Source of the DNA: Bradyrhizobium sp. B124
Lineage (GTDB): Bacteria; Pseudomonadota; Alphaproteobacteria; Rhizobiales; Xanthobacteraceae
DNA length: 64,000 nucleotides
Direction: 5' to 3'
Assembly: GCF_038967635.1 (NCBI RefSeq)
Contig: NZ_CP152413.1
Span: 4,461,001 to 4,525,000, forward strand
Both the position numbers and the translations under genes were made by a program. The notes below the pieces were generated by a model, which did not search any database, was not told the origin of the DNA, and worked only from the letters and a program-made list of their open reading frames with translations. Below, one piece after another: positions 25,516 to 33,736 of this stretch; positions within the stretch are counted from its first letter, which is position 1, and every line of letters starts with the position of its first letter.

Positions 25516-27753
25516 CTAGCTCGGCTGTGAGTACTTGGGATCGTAGTAGTAGCTCGTCCCGTATCCCTCGTATCGCTTCAAAAGATTCGTATCGGCCTTG
25601 TTCATGACCACGCCAAGCAGATTTTCACGAACCGACCGGGCGTTCGCCAATGCCCGCTCGAGGACATCGATATTGGTCTTGCCCCATTCGAGCACCAGGA
25701 GATAGGTGGGAATGAAATGTCCGGTGGCGCGGACATCGATCACCGGCGCCAGCGGAGAGAGGTCGATGATGATGTAGTCATACATGCTGCTGAAGCGCTC
25801 GATGAGCGCTCGCATGCCTTCGGACGCGAGGATCTCGCTGGTGTGTGCGATCGGGGTATGGATCACCGTGGGCAGGAAATCCAGGCCAGTTGTACTCTCC
25901 CGAAGAACGACGTCTTCGAACTTGCGTTGCCCCAGGACAACCTCGACGAGGCCGGCGGCGGCGTTTGGCGCCATCAGCTTCGTGAGCGACGGATTCCGAA
26001 GATCCGCGTCGATCAGGATGACCTTGTGCCCGGACTGCGCGCTGAGCAGCGCAAGGCCCGCGGCAGTGGTCGATTTGCCCTCGCCGGGGAGCGCCGAGGA
26101 GAGGCCCACGACGCGGCCGCTGCGCAGTCGACTATTGAGGTCTATCGCGGACTTTATCGATCGGATGCCTTCGGCGTATCTGGAGAACGGCGAGCTGACG
26201 ACGGCCCAGAAAGCTCCAATGTCGGCTTGCATCTCATGCGGTGACGGAGGGGTGTCGTTGGGCTGGAGAGCGGGCGCCGGAAGAACCGGAAGGGTTGCGA
26301 GGCAATCAGCTCCCAGCAACCGCTCGACCTGGTCGCTGGTGCGTACCACGCGATCGGACAGGTCCCTCATAAGGCCGATGCCGAAGCCCAGCATCAGGCC
26401 GCCGGCGCACGCCATAGAGAGAACGAGAACGGTCTTCGGACTGCTGCGCTTGGACGGCCGGCCCGCGCTCGATATGATGCGGGCCTCCGTGATCGGGAAC
26501 GATTGCTGCTGAATGGATTCAGTATAGCGCTGCAGGAAGGTCTCGTACATCGAGCGGTAGGTCTGGGAGTTGCTTTCAAGCTCCTTCAGCTGGACCTGGG
26601 CCTGGCCACCGATTTGAGAGCGGGCGACCGCGGCCTCCAGCGCGCGTTGCGCCTCATCCTCGCGTTGCTTGGCGATCTCGTAGTCGCTCTTGTAGGTTTC
26701 CGCGAGGCGGCCGAGTTCGGCGGTAATCGACTTGGCGATCTCGCGCATCTGGTTGCGCAGATTGACCGCGGCCAGATGGTTCACCCCATAGCGGGCTGAC
26801 AGGTCGGCTTCCCGGTTGGCGATATCCAGGTATTGCGTCCTCAGCTTGCTTACGACGTCGCTTCGCAAAGTATCCGTTACCGTTGCGTCGCGAACGTCCG
26901 ATTTCATGACCTGCTCGATGCGATCGAGGCGTGCACGCGCGTCCGCGGTGACCGTCCGTGCTGCGAGTAGCTGGCTGTTGAGCTCTGCGACCTGCTGTTC
27001 GGAAATCGACCGCCCGCCGGCATCGACGATGTTGTTCTTGCTCTTGAAGTCGACGATCGAGCGATCGGCGGAGATCGCCTGCTGCTTCAGCTCCTGGATA
27101 CGGCCGGAAAGCCAGTCGCCCGCACGGCGGGCCGACTGGTACTTGGCGTCGAGCTGATCGTTGATGTAGGCCTCGGCGACGGCATTGGCCACCTGGGCGG
27201 CCCGCCCCGGCAAGGCAGAGCGATACGCTATCTCGATCACGTAGGTAACGCCTACGCGCTTCGCCGACAGATTGTTCGAGAACTCGCGCAGGGCGCGTCG
27301 CTCGATCTCGTCCTGGGACTCATCGCCGGGCTCGAAGAGCTGGTAGAAATAGTAGAGGAGATTGCCGACGAAGCCTCCGCCATAACGGGAGAATTCGGGC
27401 TCTTGCGCCAGATGCAGGTCGCGGATCACCGATCGCGCAATGTTGTCGGACTTGATCAGCTCGAGCTGACTGTCCACTGCAGGCGAGTCCACGGGGACTT
27501 CGGTAAAGAGGGAGTTCTGGGACGTGTAAGGCTGAAGCTTTCGCGTGTCGATGATAATCGTCGCCTGCGCGGTATAGGTCGATCGGACCACCACGAGATA
27601 AGCGGCCCCCAAAGCGAGGGTGATCAGCATCGTGACCAGAAAGATCGGATACTGGCGGCGAGCGAAACCGAGGACAGCCGCAAACATCTGATCGGGCGAC
27701 ACGTAGTCCGCGCGTTCGATCTCGCGTTCCTCGGGCTTCAGGAGCTGGAGCAT
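25516..27753 (-). CDS. Polysaccharide co-polymerase with tyrosine autokinase domain (Wzc/ExoP-type)
   Basis: A 745-residue protein controlling chain length and export. N-terminal Wzz domain with a first transmembrane segment (FLVTMLITLALGAAYLVVV, about residues 43-61), a periplasmic coiled-coil region to about 420, a second membrane segment (VLVLSMACAGGLMLGFGIGL), then a cytoplasmic BY-kinase domain: Walker A ALPGEGKSTTAAGLAL near 556, Walker A-prime KVILIDADLRNPSL near 580 and Walker B YDYIIIDLSPLAP. The C-terminus has the autophosphorylated Tyr cluster (YEGYGTSYYYDPKYSQPS). Kinase and co-polymerase are fused in one chain, the proteobacterial form. I used the ATG at 27753; a TTG at 27777 is in frame. 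Lies between the Gly-rich and helical protein genes. Confidence 0.94.
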   Translation of the reverse strand: MLQLLKPEEREIERADYVSPDQMFAAVLGFARRQYPIFLVTMLITLALGAAYLVVVRSTYTAQATIIIDTRKLQPYTSQNSLFTEVPVDSPAVDSQLELIKSDNIARSVIRDLHLAQEPEFSRYGGGFVGNLLYYFYQLFEPGDESQDEIERRALREFSNNLSAKRVGVTYVIEIAYRSALPGRAAQVANAVAEAYINDQLDAKYQSARRAGDWLSGRIQELKQQAISADRSIVDFKSKNNIVDAGGRSISEQQVAELNSQLLAARTVTADARARLDRIEQVMKSDVRDATVTDTLRSDVVSKLRTQYLDIANREADLSARYGVNHLAAVNLRNQMREIAKSITAELGRLAETYKSDYEIAKQREDEAQRALEAAVARSQIGGQAQVQLKELESNSQTYRSMYETFLQRYTESIQQQSFPITEARIISSAGRPSKRSSPKTVLVLSMACAGGLMLGFGIGLMRDLSDRVVRTSDQVERLLGADCLATLPVLPAPALQPNDTPPSPHEMQADIGAFWAVVSSPFSRYAEGIRSIKSAIDLNSRLRSGRVVGLSSALPGEGKSTTAAGLALLSAQSGHKVILIDADLRNPSLTKLMAPNAAAGLVEVVLGQRKFEDVVLRESTTGLDFLPTVIHTPIAHTSEILASEGMRALIERFSSMYDYIIIDLSPLAPVIDVRATGHFIPTYLLVLEWGKTNIDVLERALANARSVRENLLGVVMNKADTNLLKRYEGYGTSYYYDPKYSQPS

Positions 27754-27839
27754 TTTGGAATCATTGTGATGCGGCAAGCCAAGACGGCCGCCTGTTTCGC
27801 AAGCAGTCGCTCATTCCGGCCTGAGCCGGTAATGTAGCC

Positions 27840-27861
27840 AATGCCGGATTTCCCCGGCATT
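27840..27861 (-). other. Intercistronic hairpin before the Wzc-type gene
   Basis: AATGCCGG and CCGGCATT form a perfect 8-bp stem with a six-base loop between the Gly-rich gene and the autokinase gene. There is no T run, so it is not a standard terminator; it could be a processing or attenuation site within the transcript. Confidence 0.5.
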
Positions 27862-27865
27862 GCTC

Positions 27866-28495
27866 TCACGGGCTTACTGAACTCGAAACGGTGCCGGAGT
27901 TCGCGAACGTATTGCCCAAGCCGCTAACGCTCGACGTGTAACTGAACAGCGGAGTGTTGGTGCCGCTTCCGCCGATCGGCTGCGCACCGCCGCCCCCGCC
28001 CGCGCCGAACTGGAGCGGATTGGTCTGACCTCCGCCAGCACCACCGCCACCACCGCCGCCGCCTGCGGCTCCGATCGGTCGGTCGCCCGCGCCGGCTGCG
28101 AAGGCCAGAACGACGTCCTGATCCTTGGTGTTGAGAATCGCCTGTTGGATTTCTGTGGCAAGACCGGGGTTGGTTCGGACGATGACCTTGGCAGCCTGCG
28201 CCAGGCCGGCGCCGATTGCCGCCTTCTGGTCCTTGTTGGCATTCGCGATCAAATTGATGATCGGCTGTAGTGTGGCTGCGTCACTCGAGACCAGTTCGCG
28301 AATGGCGCTGACGAGCTCGGCGCCACCGGTGGGATTCTTGGCGAGAAGCTCCGCTGGGTTGCTCAGGAATTGAGCAGTGGCTTGCGGTGAACGCTGGGCC
28401 GACGCTGGTGTCGGGACCTGAGCGGTTACGCACATTGCGAGAATTGCAAACGCTGCGACGCCCGTGATTTGTTGCTTAAAAGCGATATGGAACAT
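27866..28495 (-). CDS. Gly-rich secreted protein within the exopolysaccharide operon
   Basis: A 209-residue exported protein. A signal peptide (ITGVAAFAILAMCVTAQVPTP, cleaved near ASA-Q) precedes a helical domain of about 90 residues, then a nine-glycine run near residue 145, further GGGG stretches, and a Ser/Thr-rich tail (FSYTSSVSGLGNTFANSG). The ATG at 28495 has GGAAGG nine bases upstream; a longer in-frame start lacks the signal at the terminus. It is flanked by the Wzy/ligase gene and the Wzc-type kinase in the same direction, so it belongs to the transcript. No known family; perhaps an outer-surface or periplasmic partner of export. Confidence 0.7.
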   Translation of the reverse strand: MFHIAFKQQITGVAAFAILAMCVTAQVPTPASAQRSPQATAQFLSNPAELLAKNPTGGAELVSAIRELVSSDAATLQPIINLIANANKDQKAAIGAGLAQAAKVIVRTNPGLATEIQQAILNTKDQDVVLAFAAGAGDRPIGAAGGGGGGGGAGGGQTNPLQFGAGGGGGAQPIGGSGTNTPLFSYTSSVSGLGNTFANSGTVSSSVSP

Positions 28496-28555
28496 ACCAT
28501 GAACCCTTCCGAAAATATAACGATATCTTAACCGCATAGCGCCGCAACATCAACG

Positions 28556-30031
28556 TCAGTCGAGGCTTTCCGGAGTTTGGTTCACTTCAAAGTTAACCGC
28601 CTCAGCCGCCTCAACCTCTGCCACCGGCCTCTGCGTTTGCGCGAGAGCAGCACCGAGCAGAACAATCACGGTACCGGCGTAAGCAGGGATTTGCAGGGAA
28701 AAATCAATCAAGGAGTGTAACACCGCGACCGTTGAGACAGCCAGGGCGGCGCGCGGCAGGGTGCGGGAGCGTTTGGGGTCGAGGCAGGCACGCAGCAGGA
28801 TCGCCATTGCGCCAATCCAGGCCAGAACGACGATGCCCGCCAGGACCAGGCCGCCTTCTGCCGCAATCTCAAGGGGGACGTTATGGGCCCGATCCCACAC
28901 GCCCCAGCCTGAAATCTGGCTGCTCCGATAGGCGGCGAAGCTCCAGCGGAACGAGCCCAAACCGCTCCCGAGCCACGGAAAATCCGAAATCATGCGCAGA
29001 ACCGAGGCCACGACGCTGGCACGTCCACCGCCGGCTGCGCCTTCGGTTTCCAGCCGTTCGCCCAACCCGCTGTCGAAGATCTGGTAGATCGCCAGGATGA
29101 CGACGACGGCAGCGCCGAAGGCCAGCCAATTGCGAAGCCTGGGCGACATCTCCGATCTGAAATTCAGCCCAAAGGCCACAAGCAGGCCGGCAAAGCTGCA
29201 CGCCACCCCCGCACGGGAGCCGGTCAGGACCAGTGCCAGCAAGCAAATGCAAAAAAAGCTGCCCGGCACCGCAAGGACACGCCAATTCACGCCGGTGCTC
29301 GATGGGCGGCGGCGTTTGCCGGGACGGCGCTTCTTGCGCAGACTGAGGCGTCGGAACGCGAGCAGCAACCAGACAATGGCGATCGACCCGAAATAGACCG
29401 CAGCCGCATTGCGGTTCGTGAACGTCCCGGTGAGATTGCCGGCATAGGCGATCTTCTCTTGCCACAGCACCAGGTTGGGTTCGAGCGCGTAGGAGCAAAT
29501 CGCGTAAACGGCATAGAGGCCGCCCGCCCAAGCGATCGTGCGGAACAGGCGGCGCGAGAGTATCTCGTCGGCGCCGCACATGTAGCCCCCCGTGAACAGC
29601 AGCAGGTTCAGAAGCGGCGTGCCGATCGCGAGATAAGGCTGCCCCCTGGCGATCGACGCGCTCGCCTCCAGGGGCATTCCCAGAATCTCGCTGGCCAGGG
29701 CCCAGATCGGATGGACCAGGGGATCGGACGGCGCTCGAGCCACGACCTGAAGGTAGAGGATGGTCGCATAGCTCGCGACGCCGACGGCAATGATGGCTGC
29801 AAGAAAAAGCGGTGAAGCAATGGCCGGTGGTCGCAGGGCAAGCCCGACCACCGCTATGCCCACCAAGCCGCACCAAAGCGAAATGGCGACGGAGGACACT
29901 GATGCAAACGGGAAAGGCAAAATGGCCACGACCGCGAACAGCAGCGCAGCGAACGCATCCGAAGCCTGCCGCGGTTTCAGGGCGACCACCGCCGTCTGCA
30001 AGACGACGATGTATCGCCGGTCGTACCGCAT
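28556..30031 (-). CDS. O-antigen ligase/polymerase-family membrane protein
   Basis: A 491-residue integral membrane protein with ten or more hydrophobic segments. The WaaL/Wzy superfamily signature region is seen near residues 220-400: NLTGTFTNRNAAAVYFG, GSRAGVACSFAGLLVAF and, in the large periplasmic loop, WLGSGLGSFRWSFAAYRSS followed by WDRAHNVPLEIAAEGG. A basic stretch (RKKRRPGKRRRPSS) marks a cytoplasmic loop. It starts five bases after the Wza stop and is upstream of the Gly-rich protein, within the wza-wzc type operon. It is a second polymerase-like protein beside the one at 20439. Confidence 0.88.
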   Translation of the reverse strand: MRYDRRYIVVLQTAVVALKPRQASDAFAALLFAVVAILPFPFASVSSVAISLWCGLVGIAVVGLALRPPAIASPLFLAAIIAVGVASYATILYLQVVARAPSDPLVHPIWALASEILGMPLEASASIARGQPYLAIGTPLLNLLLFTGGYMCGADEILSRRLFRTIAWAGGLYAVYAICSYALEPNLVLWQEKIAYAGNLTGTFTNRNAAAVYFGSIAIVWLLLAFRRLSLRKKRRPGKRRRPSSTGVNWRVLAVPGSFFCICLLALVLTGSRAGVACSFAGLLVAFGLNFRSEMSPRLRNWLAFGAAVVVILAIYQIFDSGLGERLETEGAAGGGRASVVASVLRMISDFPWLGSGLGSFRWSFAAYRSSQISGWGVWDRAHNVPLEIAAEGGLVLAGIVVLAWIGAMAILLRACLDPKRSRTLPRAALAVSTVAVLHSLIDFSLQIPAYAGTVIVLLGAALAQTQRPVAEVEAAEAVNFEVNQTPESLD

Positions 30032-30036
30032 GCGGA

Positions 30037-31233
30037 TCAGGGAGTCGTTACGACCAGATTCCGAAGTGCCGCACCATTGTAGGCTGCAACTATCGGATCG
30101 TTGACCGTTGCGGTGACCAGCCTGATGTACGTCATCAGCTTCGCCGATTCCACCGCTGGAGCGTTCGACGTGTACAGAACGTCCTTGTTGCGGATCAGAA
30201 CTTTCGTCGCCAGGAAGTACGTCGACGGGTCGCGCATGTTGAAATTATACACGATCGGGATGATCGGTGTCGTGAAACGGCTCACGTCGACGCCCATCAT
30301 CGCGGCAATTTCGCGCCGCTCACCGCGATAGAGGAAGATCGCTCCGGGATCAGCCAGCGTATCGTTCAGGCCGCCTGCCTTGCCCACGGCCTCGGCCACC
30401 GAAATTCGCCAAGCGTCGAAATTGAACTGCCCCTGCTGGCCGGTTGCACCGAAGGCCACAAAGGTCTGCGGCTCACGATAGACGTAAACCGTATCGTTCG
30501 GATGGACCCAGATATTGTTCGACGGCTCGTACACCAGCGACCCAAACGGCACGGTCGCCTGCTTGCCGTTGCGCTCGAGCATGACCCAGGTGTCGAAGCC
30601 TTGTCCCTTGGGGCCGCCGGCACGCGTGATCGCATCAAGCAGGCGCTCGCCTGCAGCGTTTGCCGGATAGCGAACCGGATTGTTCACTTCGCCGAGAACA
30701 CTGATGAGCGACGTCCGCTGATCGATGAGGGCGACGACAGCCTGCGGCTCGATCGCGCGATTCTTCAGCGCATCCGCAATCGCCTGCTGGACTTCGGAAG
30801 GCGTCCGGCCTTGCGCGCGGATAGCGCCGGCATAAGGAACCGAGACATTGCCGTTGTGGTCGACCGTCTGATTAGGCAGGGCGATGAAGTTGCCGGGCCG
30901 AACACCCGCTTCAACCGGGATAAACAGGCCGCCTGCGGCGGCCTCGAAGATGGTGACGCTGACGACGTCGCCGATGCCAAATCTGATTTCGCGGGGTGGC
31001 TGACGATCGGGATAGGTAACCGTCAGCTTGCCAGTATTGCGCGCCAGCACGGACACCACGTCTGAATTGACGCGGACCAGCGCGTACGGAAGGCTGTTTT
31101 CATCGACCGGCGTCTCGCTTTTTACAGCTTGGCTGGACGGCCCCGACGTCGGCAAATAGCTGCACCCGGCCAGAGCAATCGTGGCGCAGAGCGCAATTCC
31201 AGCAAAAAATTTGATTTTAAAATCAGTCCCCAT
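30037..31233 (-). CDS. Outer-membrane polysaccharide export lipoprotein (Wza/ExoF type)
   Basis: A 398-residue lipoprotein with signal FFAGIALCATIALAGC (lipobox LAGC, acylated cysteine near residue 23). The polysaccharide export domain follows at about 75-170 (FGIGDVVSVTIFEAAAGG, VSVPYAGAIRAQGRTPSEVQ), then SLBB-type domains (ISVLGEVNNPVRYPANAAGE and VAFGATGQQGQFNFDAWRIS). Wza forms the octameric outer-membrane channel that receives polymer from the Wzc complex. I chose the ATG at 31233 because it puts the lipoprotein signal at the N-terminus; a frame from 31263 adds ten residues. It heads the reverse wza-wzy-Gly-rich-wzc unit. Confidence 0.93.
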   Translation of the reverse strand: MGTDFKIKFFAGIALCATIALAGCSYLPTSGPSSQAVKSETPVDENSLPYALVRVNSDVVSVLARNTGKLTVTYPDRQPPREIRFGIGDVVSVTIFEAAAGGLFIPVEAGVRPGNFIALPNQTVDHNGNVSVPYAGAIRAQGRTPSEVQQAIADALKNRAIEPQAVVALIDQRTSLISVLGEVNNPVRYPANAAGERLLDAITRAGGPKGQGFDTWVMLERNGKQATVPFGSLVYEPSNNIWVHPNDTVYVYREPQTFVAFGATGQQGQFNFDAWRISVAEAVGKAGGLNDTLADPGAIFLYRGERREIAAMMGVDVSRFTTPIIPIVYNFNMRDPSTYFLATKVLIRNKDVLYTSNAPAVESAKLMTYIRLVTATVNDPIVAAYNGAALRNLVVTTP

Positions 31234-31471
31234 GCTCTCGGAACTATCATGGGCTCGGCGCAATCTCTAAGCGAATCTGCGTTGCAGCAGATTTTTGGGG
31301 CACTGTAGTTGCTGATTTGCAACGAACTTGCGGTGACTCAACCAGCAGTTAACCAAGCATCGCATACCGGCGCGGATTTCAATCGCTGGCTGCTGAGGCA
31401 TCCAGCGGCGGGCGCACAGCCGGCCGATTTGGCGACCTCACTCTGGTAAGACCTCACTCTGGTAAGGAGAG

Positions 31472-31732
31472 TCACCGGCTGGAGCCGGAACCGGCGTAGC
31501 CGCCCTTCGATTGGGAGCTGTTGGAGCTTCCGAATGGACTTGTGAACGGGCTGCTAAATCCGGTGCTGACGCCTTGGTTGGTTCTCACCGCCGAATTCGG
31601 TCCCCCCGAGACCGCCGATCCGCTCTGGCGTTGCTGCGTAACGGTCTGAGTCGGGGTTTGCGATACGCCCTGCGCCATTGCTCCCTCTCCGGATAGCAAC
31701 AACAGGGTTAGCATGGCTGTTCCGTATCTCAT
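31472..31732 (-). CDS. Small Ser/Gly/Gln-rich secreted protein
   Basis: An 86-residue exported protein with signal peptide MRYGTAMLTLLLLSGEGAMA cleaved before QGVSQ. The mature part is disordered-looking and rich in Ser, Gln, Thr and Gly (QTPTQTVTQQRQSGSAVSGG, then SPFTSPFGSSNSSQSKGG). The ATG at 31732 has a strong ribosome site GGAAGGAG seven bases upstream, so I reject the longer frame from 31780. It lies between the Tat-exported protein and Wza genes in the same direction. Function unknown; composition recalls the tail of the Gly-rich protein in the same block. Confidence 0.7.
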   Translation of the reverse strand: MRYGTAMLTLLLLSGEGAMAQGVSQTPTQTVTQQRQSGSAVSGGPNSAVRTNQGVSTGFSSPFTSPFGSSNSSQSKGGYAGSGSSR

Positions 31733-31795
31733 GAAACGCTCCTTCCAATTTTCCGGATCATCTTTTCCGGATCGTCGCAATGATCGGGAACTGTC

Positions 31796-33553
31796 TCACG
31801 CCGCCGCGACGGCGAGAAATTCCGGTCGGCATTGCGTTAGCTGCCAAAAGTGTTCGAAGATAGCAAACGGACCGGCTCTTTCAGTATAGGTGTGGTGGAC
31901 GTGACGCGCCAGATCCCCTTGGGGACCGACATAGACAACCGCCTTTTCCGCGAAATTGATCAGGCAGGCCACCCCGTAAGGTGTTCTGCTATCGCGCTCC
32001 ATCGGAACTGGATAGACGAACTCGGCCAGAGCCGCCTCGACCTTCGTCGCGATCATGGTCTGGAAGATTTCCTTTTGATCCGTGACGACGGCATGGAGCG
32101 CATCGATGGATCTCCCGGGATCGTCGTCGGTCGCGGCGAGCATCGCTGCTGCTCCACCGGGTGATCCCGCCGTCCAATCGAGAACCGCACCAAGATACCG
32201 TGGCGGACGGTCCAACCGGACGATCCCATACGCAGCATGCGCCAGTCCTATTCCGCCGTCCGTCACAACCCATTTCCCCTTCGATATCATACTGCCGACC
32301 GTGCCGATCCTGCGGATGACCTGTCCTGTCGGCGAGGCGCCGAGATTCGGGGAGTCCGGACGGTCGAAGTCGTCGAAGAAGGCTTTGGGGGGGCGGCTCA
32401 ACGAGGCACCGTTTGAAACCTTCGCGGCAAATAAAGTCAGTCTCGCGATTGTCGAATTCCAGCTGCCGCTCAAGCCGTTGCCCAGTCGGGCAAGCTTCAA
32501 TCTCGCGGGCATTTCGCAAGCGATCGTCTTGAGAGACTTTCCATTGAGCGACGCCGCGAGTCCGCCGGCACCTTGAACCAAGCAAACGGTAAACCGCATC
32601 AACGGCGGCACGACACCGAGCCGAACCTCGCTCAAGGTACCATTGCTCACGACGGTCGCATAGAGGACCCTCTCGCGCTGCCTGATCTCGACATAGTTGT
32701 CGGGATCGGCGTACTCGCACCATAGCGAACCCGACGCCACAAATCTCGGCGCATCGGCCGTGATGAGGACCGAGCGCTCGACGTGCGAGAGATAGCCCTC
32801 AGCGTCGGTCAGCACGACGTCGTCGGCCTTGCGCGATGTGGCGCAAAACGTCGACCGCCAGGCACGCTGCTCCAGCTGAGGCGAATGGAGCTCGAATGTG
32901 GCGTCGAACCGCGCTTGCGTCGTCACTCTCAGGGCAAGGCTCGCGAACCCATCCTCCGTGGCCACCGACCGAACTTGCTCCCACCACGGCTTGTCGGTCT
33001 GCATCAGTTGAATTGGGACGGCGACCGGAAGGATGGCTGATCCGTCCGACTTCATCTGCAGGATGCAGAGCTCTACCTTGGTCAGCCCGCCCGCGTCGCG
33101 ATTTGCCAGCCGCAAAGCCAGCGATCCCGTCAGCAGCTCGCCGCGCTTGACCGCGAAGTGCCGGTTGGTAGCCATGACAACGTAGAACTGGCCTGCGGCG
33201 TCTCCGCGCAGTTGCAGGCGACCGGACGTCGCGTTGACCTTGGTGAAGGTGACGACCTTGCCGGCCATCGGCGTAACCTGCCATCCCGACGGAAGCACGG
33301 CTTCTGCCGAAAAGCGGGCATCCTCAACGCCGTTCAGAGCCGCTTCCTCGATCATGACGCCGGCTGGATCGCCGAACACCTCGTGGTCCACGTAGCGCAG
33401 ATTGCCACGAAGGACGCGCGCGTGCTGGTCCGATGCCGTTCGATCGAGAAAGTTGAGATCTGCAAGCGGCGCCGGGGTCTGCTCGGCGGCGCGGGCCTGG
33501 TTGTGAAGCAGCGCAAATAAAGCAGAGCCTAAAATCTCCCTGCGTGTCGGCAT
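31796..33553 (-). CDS. Tat-exported protein with LamG-like C-terminal domain
   Basis: A 585-residue protein with an apparent twin-arginine signal (MPTRREILGSALFALLHNQA, cleavage near ARA-A). Repeated beta-rich stretches fill the chain, and from about residue 395 there is FFDDFDRPDSPNLGASPTGQ, the opening of a concanavalin/LamG-like jelly roll often seen in carbohydrate-binding or hydrolase proteins. No catalytic motif is evident. Tat export suggests a folded or cofactor-bearing periplasmic protein. Same strand as the wza unit, about 63 bases before the small secreted gene. Could modify or bind the polymer during export. Confidence 0.65.
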   Translation of the reverse strand: MPTRREILGSALFALLHNQARAAEQTPAPLADLNFLDRTASDQHARVLRGNLRYVDHEVFGDPAGVMIEEAALNGVEDARFSAEAVLPSGWQVTPMAGKVVTFTKVNATSGRLQLRGDAAGQFYVVMATNRHFAVKRGELLTGSLALRLANRDAGGLTKVELCILQMKSDGSAILPVAVPIQLMQTDKPWWEQVRSVATEDGFASLALRVTTQARFDATFELHSPQLEQRAWRSTFCATSRKADDVVLTDAEGYLSHVERSVLITADAPRFVASGSLWCEYADPDNYVEIRQRERVLYATVVSNGTLSEVRLGVVPPLMRFTVCLVQGAGGLAASLNGKSLKTIACEMPARLKLARLGNGLSGSWNSTIARLTLFAAKVSNGASLSRPPKAFFDDFDRPDSPNLGASPTGQVIRRIGTVGSMISKGKWVVTDGGIGLAHAAYGIVRLDRPPRYLGAVLDWTAGSPGGAAAMLAATDDDPGRSIDALHAVVTDQKEIFQTMIATKVEAALAEFVYPVPMERDSRTPYGVACLINFAEKAVVYVGPQGDLARHVHHTYTERAGPFAIFEHFWQLTQCRPEFLAVAAA

Positions 33554-33736
33554 CTCTCAGGCTCCAGGTGATCGCACGCGATACTGGCAGACCCGTTACC
33601 TCTCGGCAAGATTTGCGCGGCACAGCGCGGTCGGAGCGTTCGCGCTTTCCAGATCGGTTGCAATTCCATCACGGCGGGGCCGGCAGGCTTCACTGTCTCT
33701 GCCCCTCCCCCTCAGGAAGACGCGCTTCTGCTCCCT

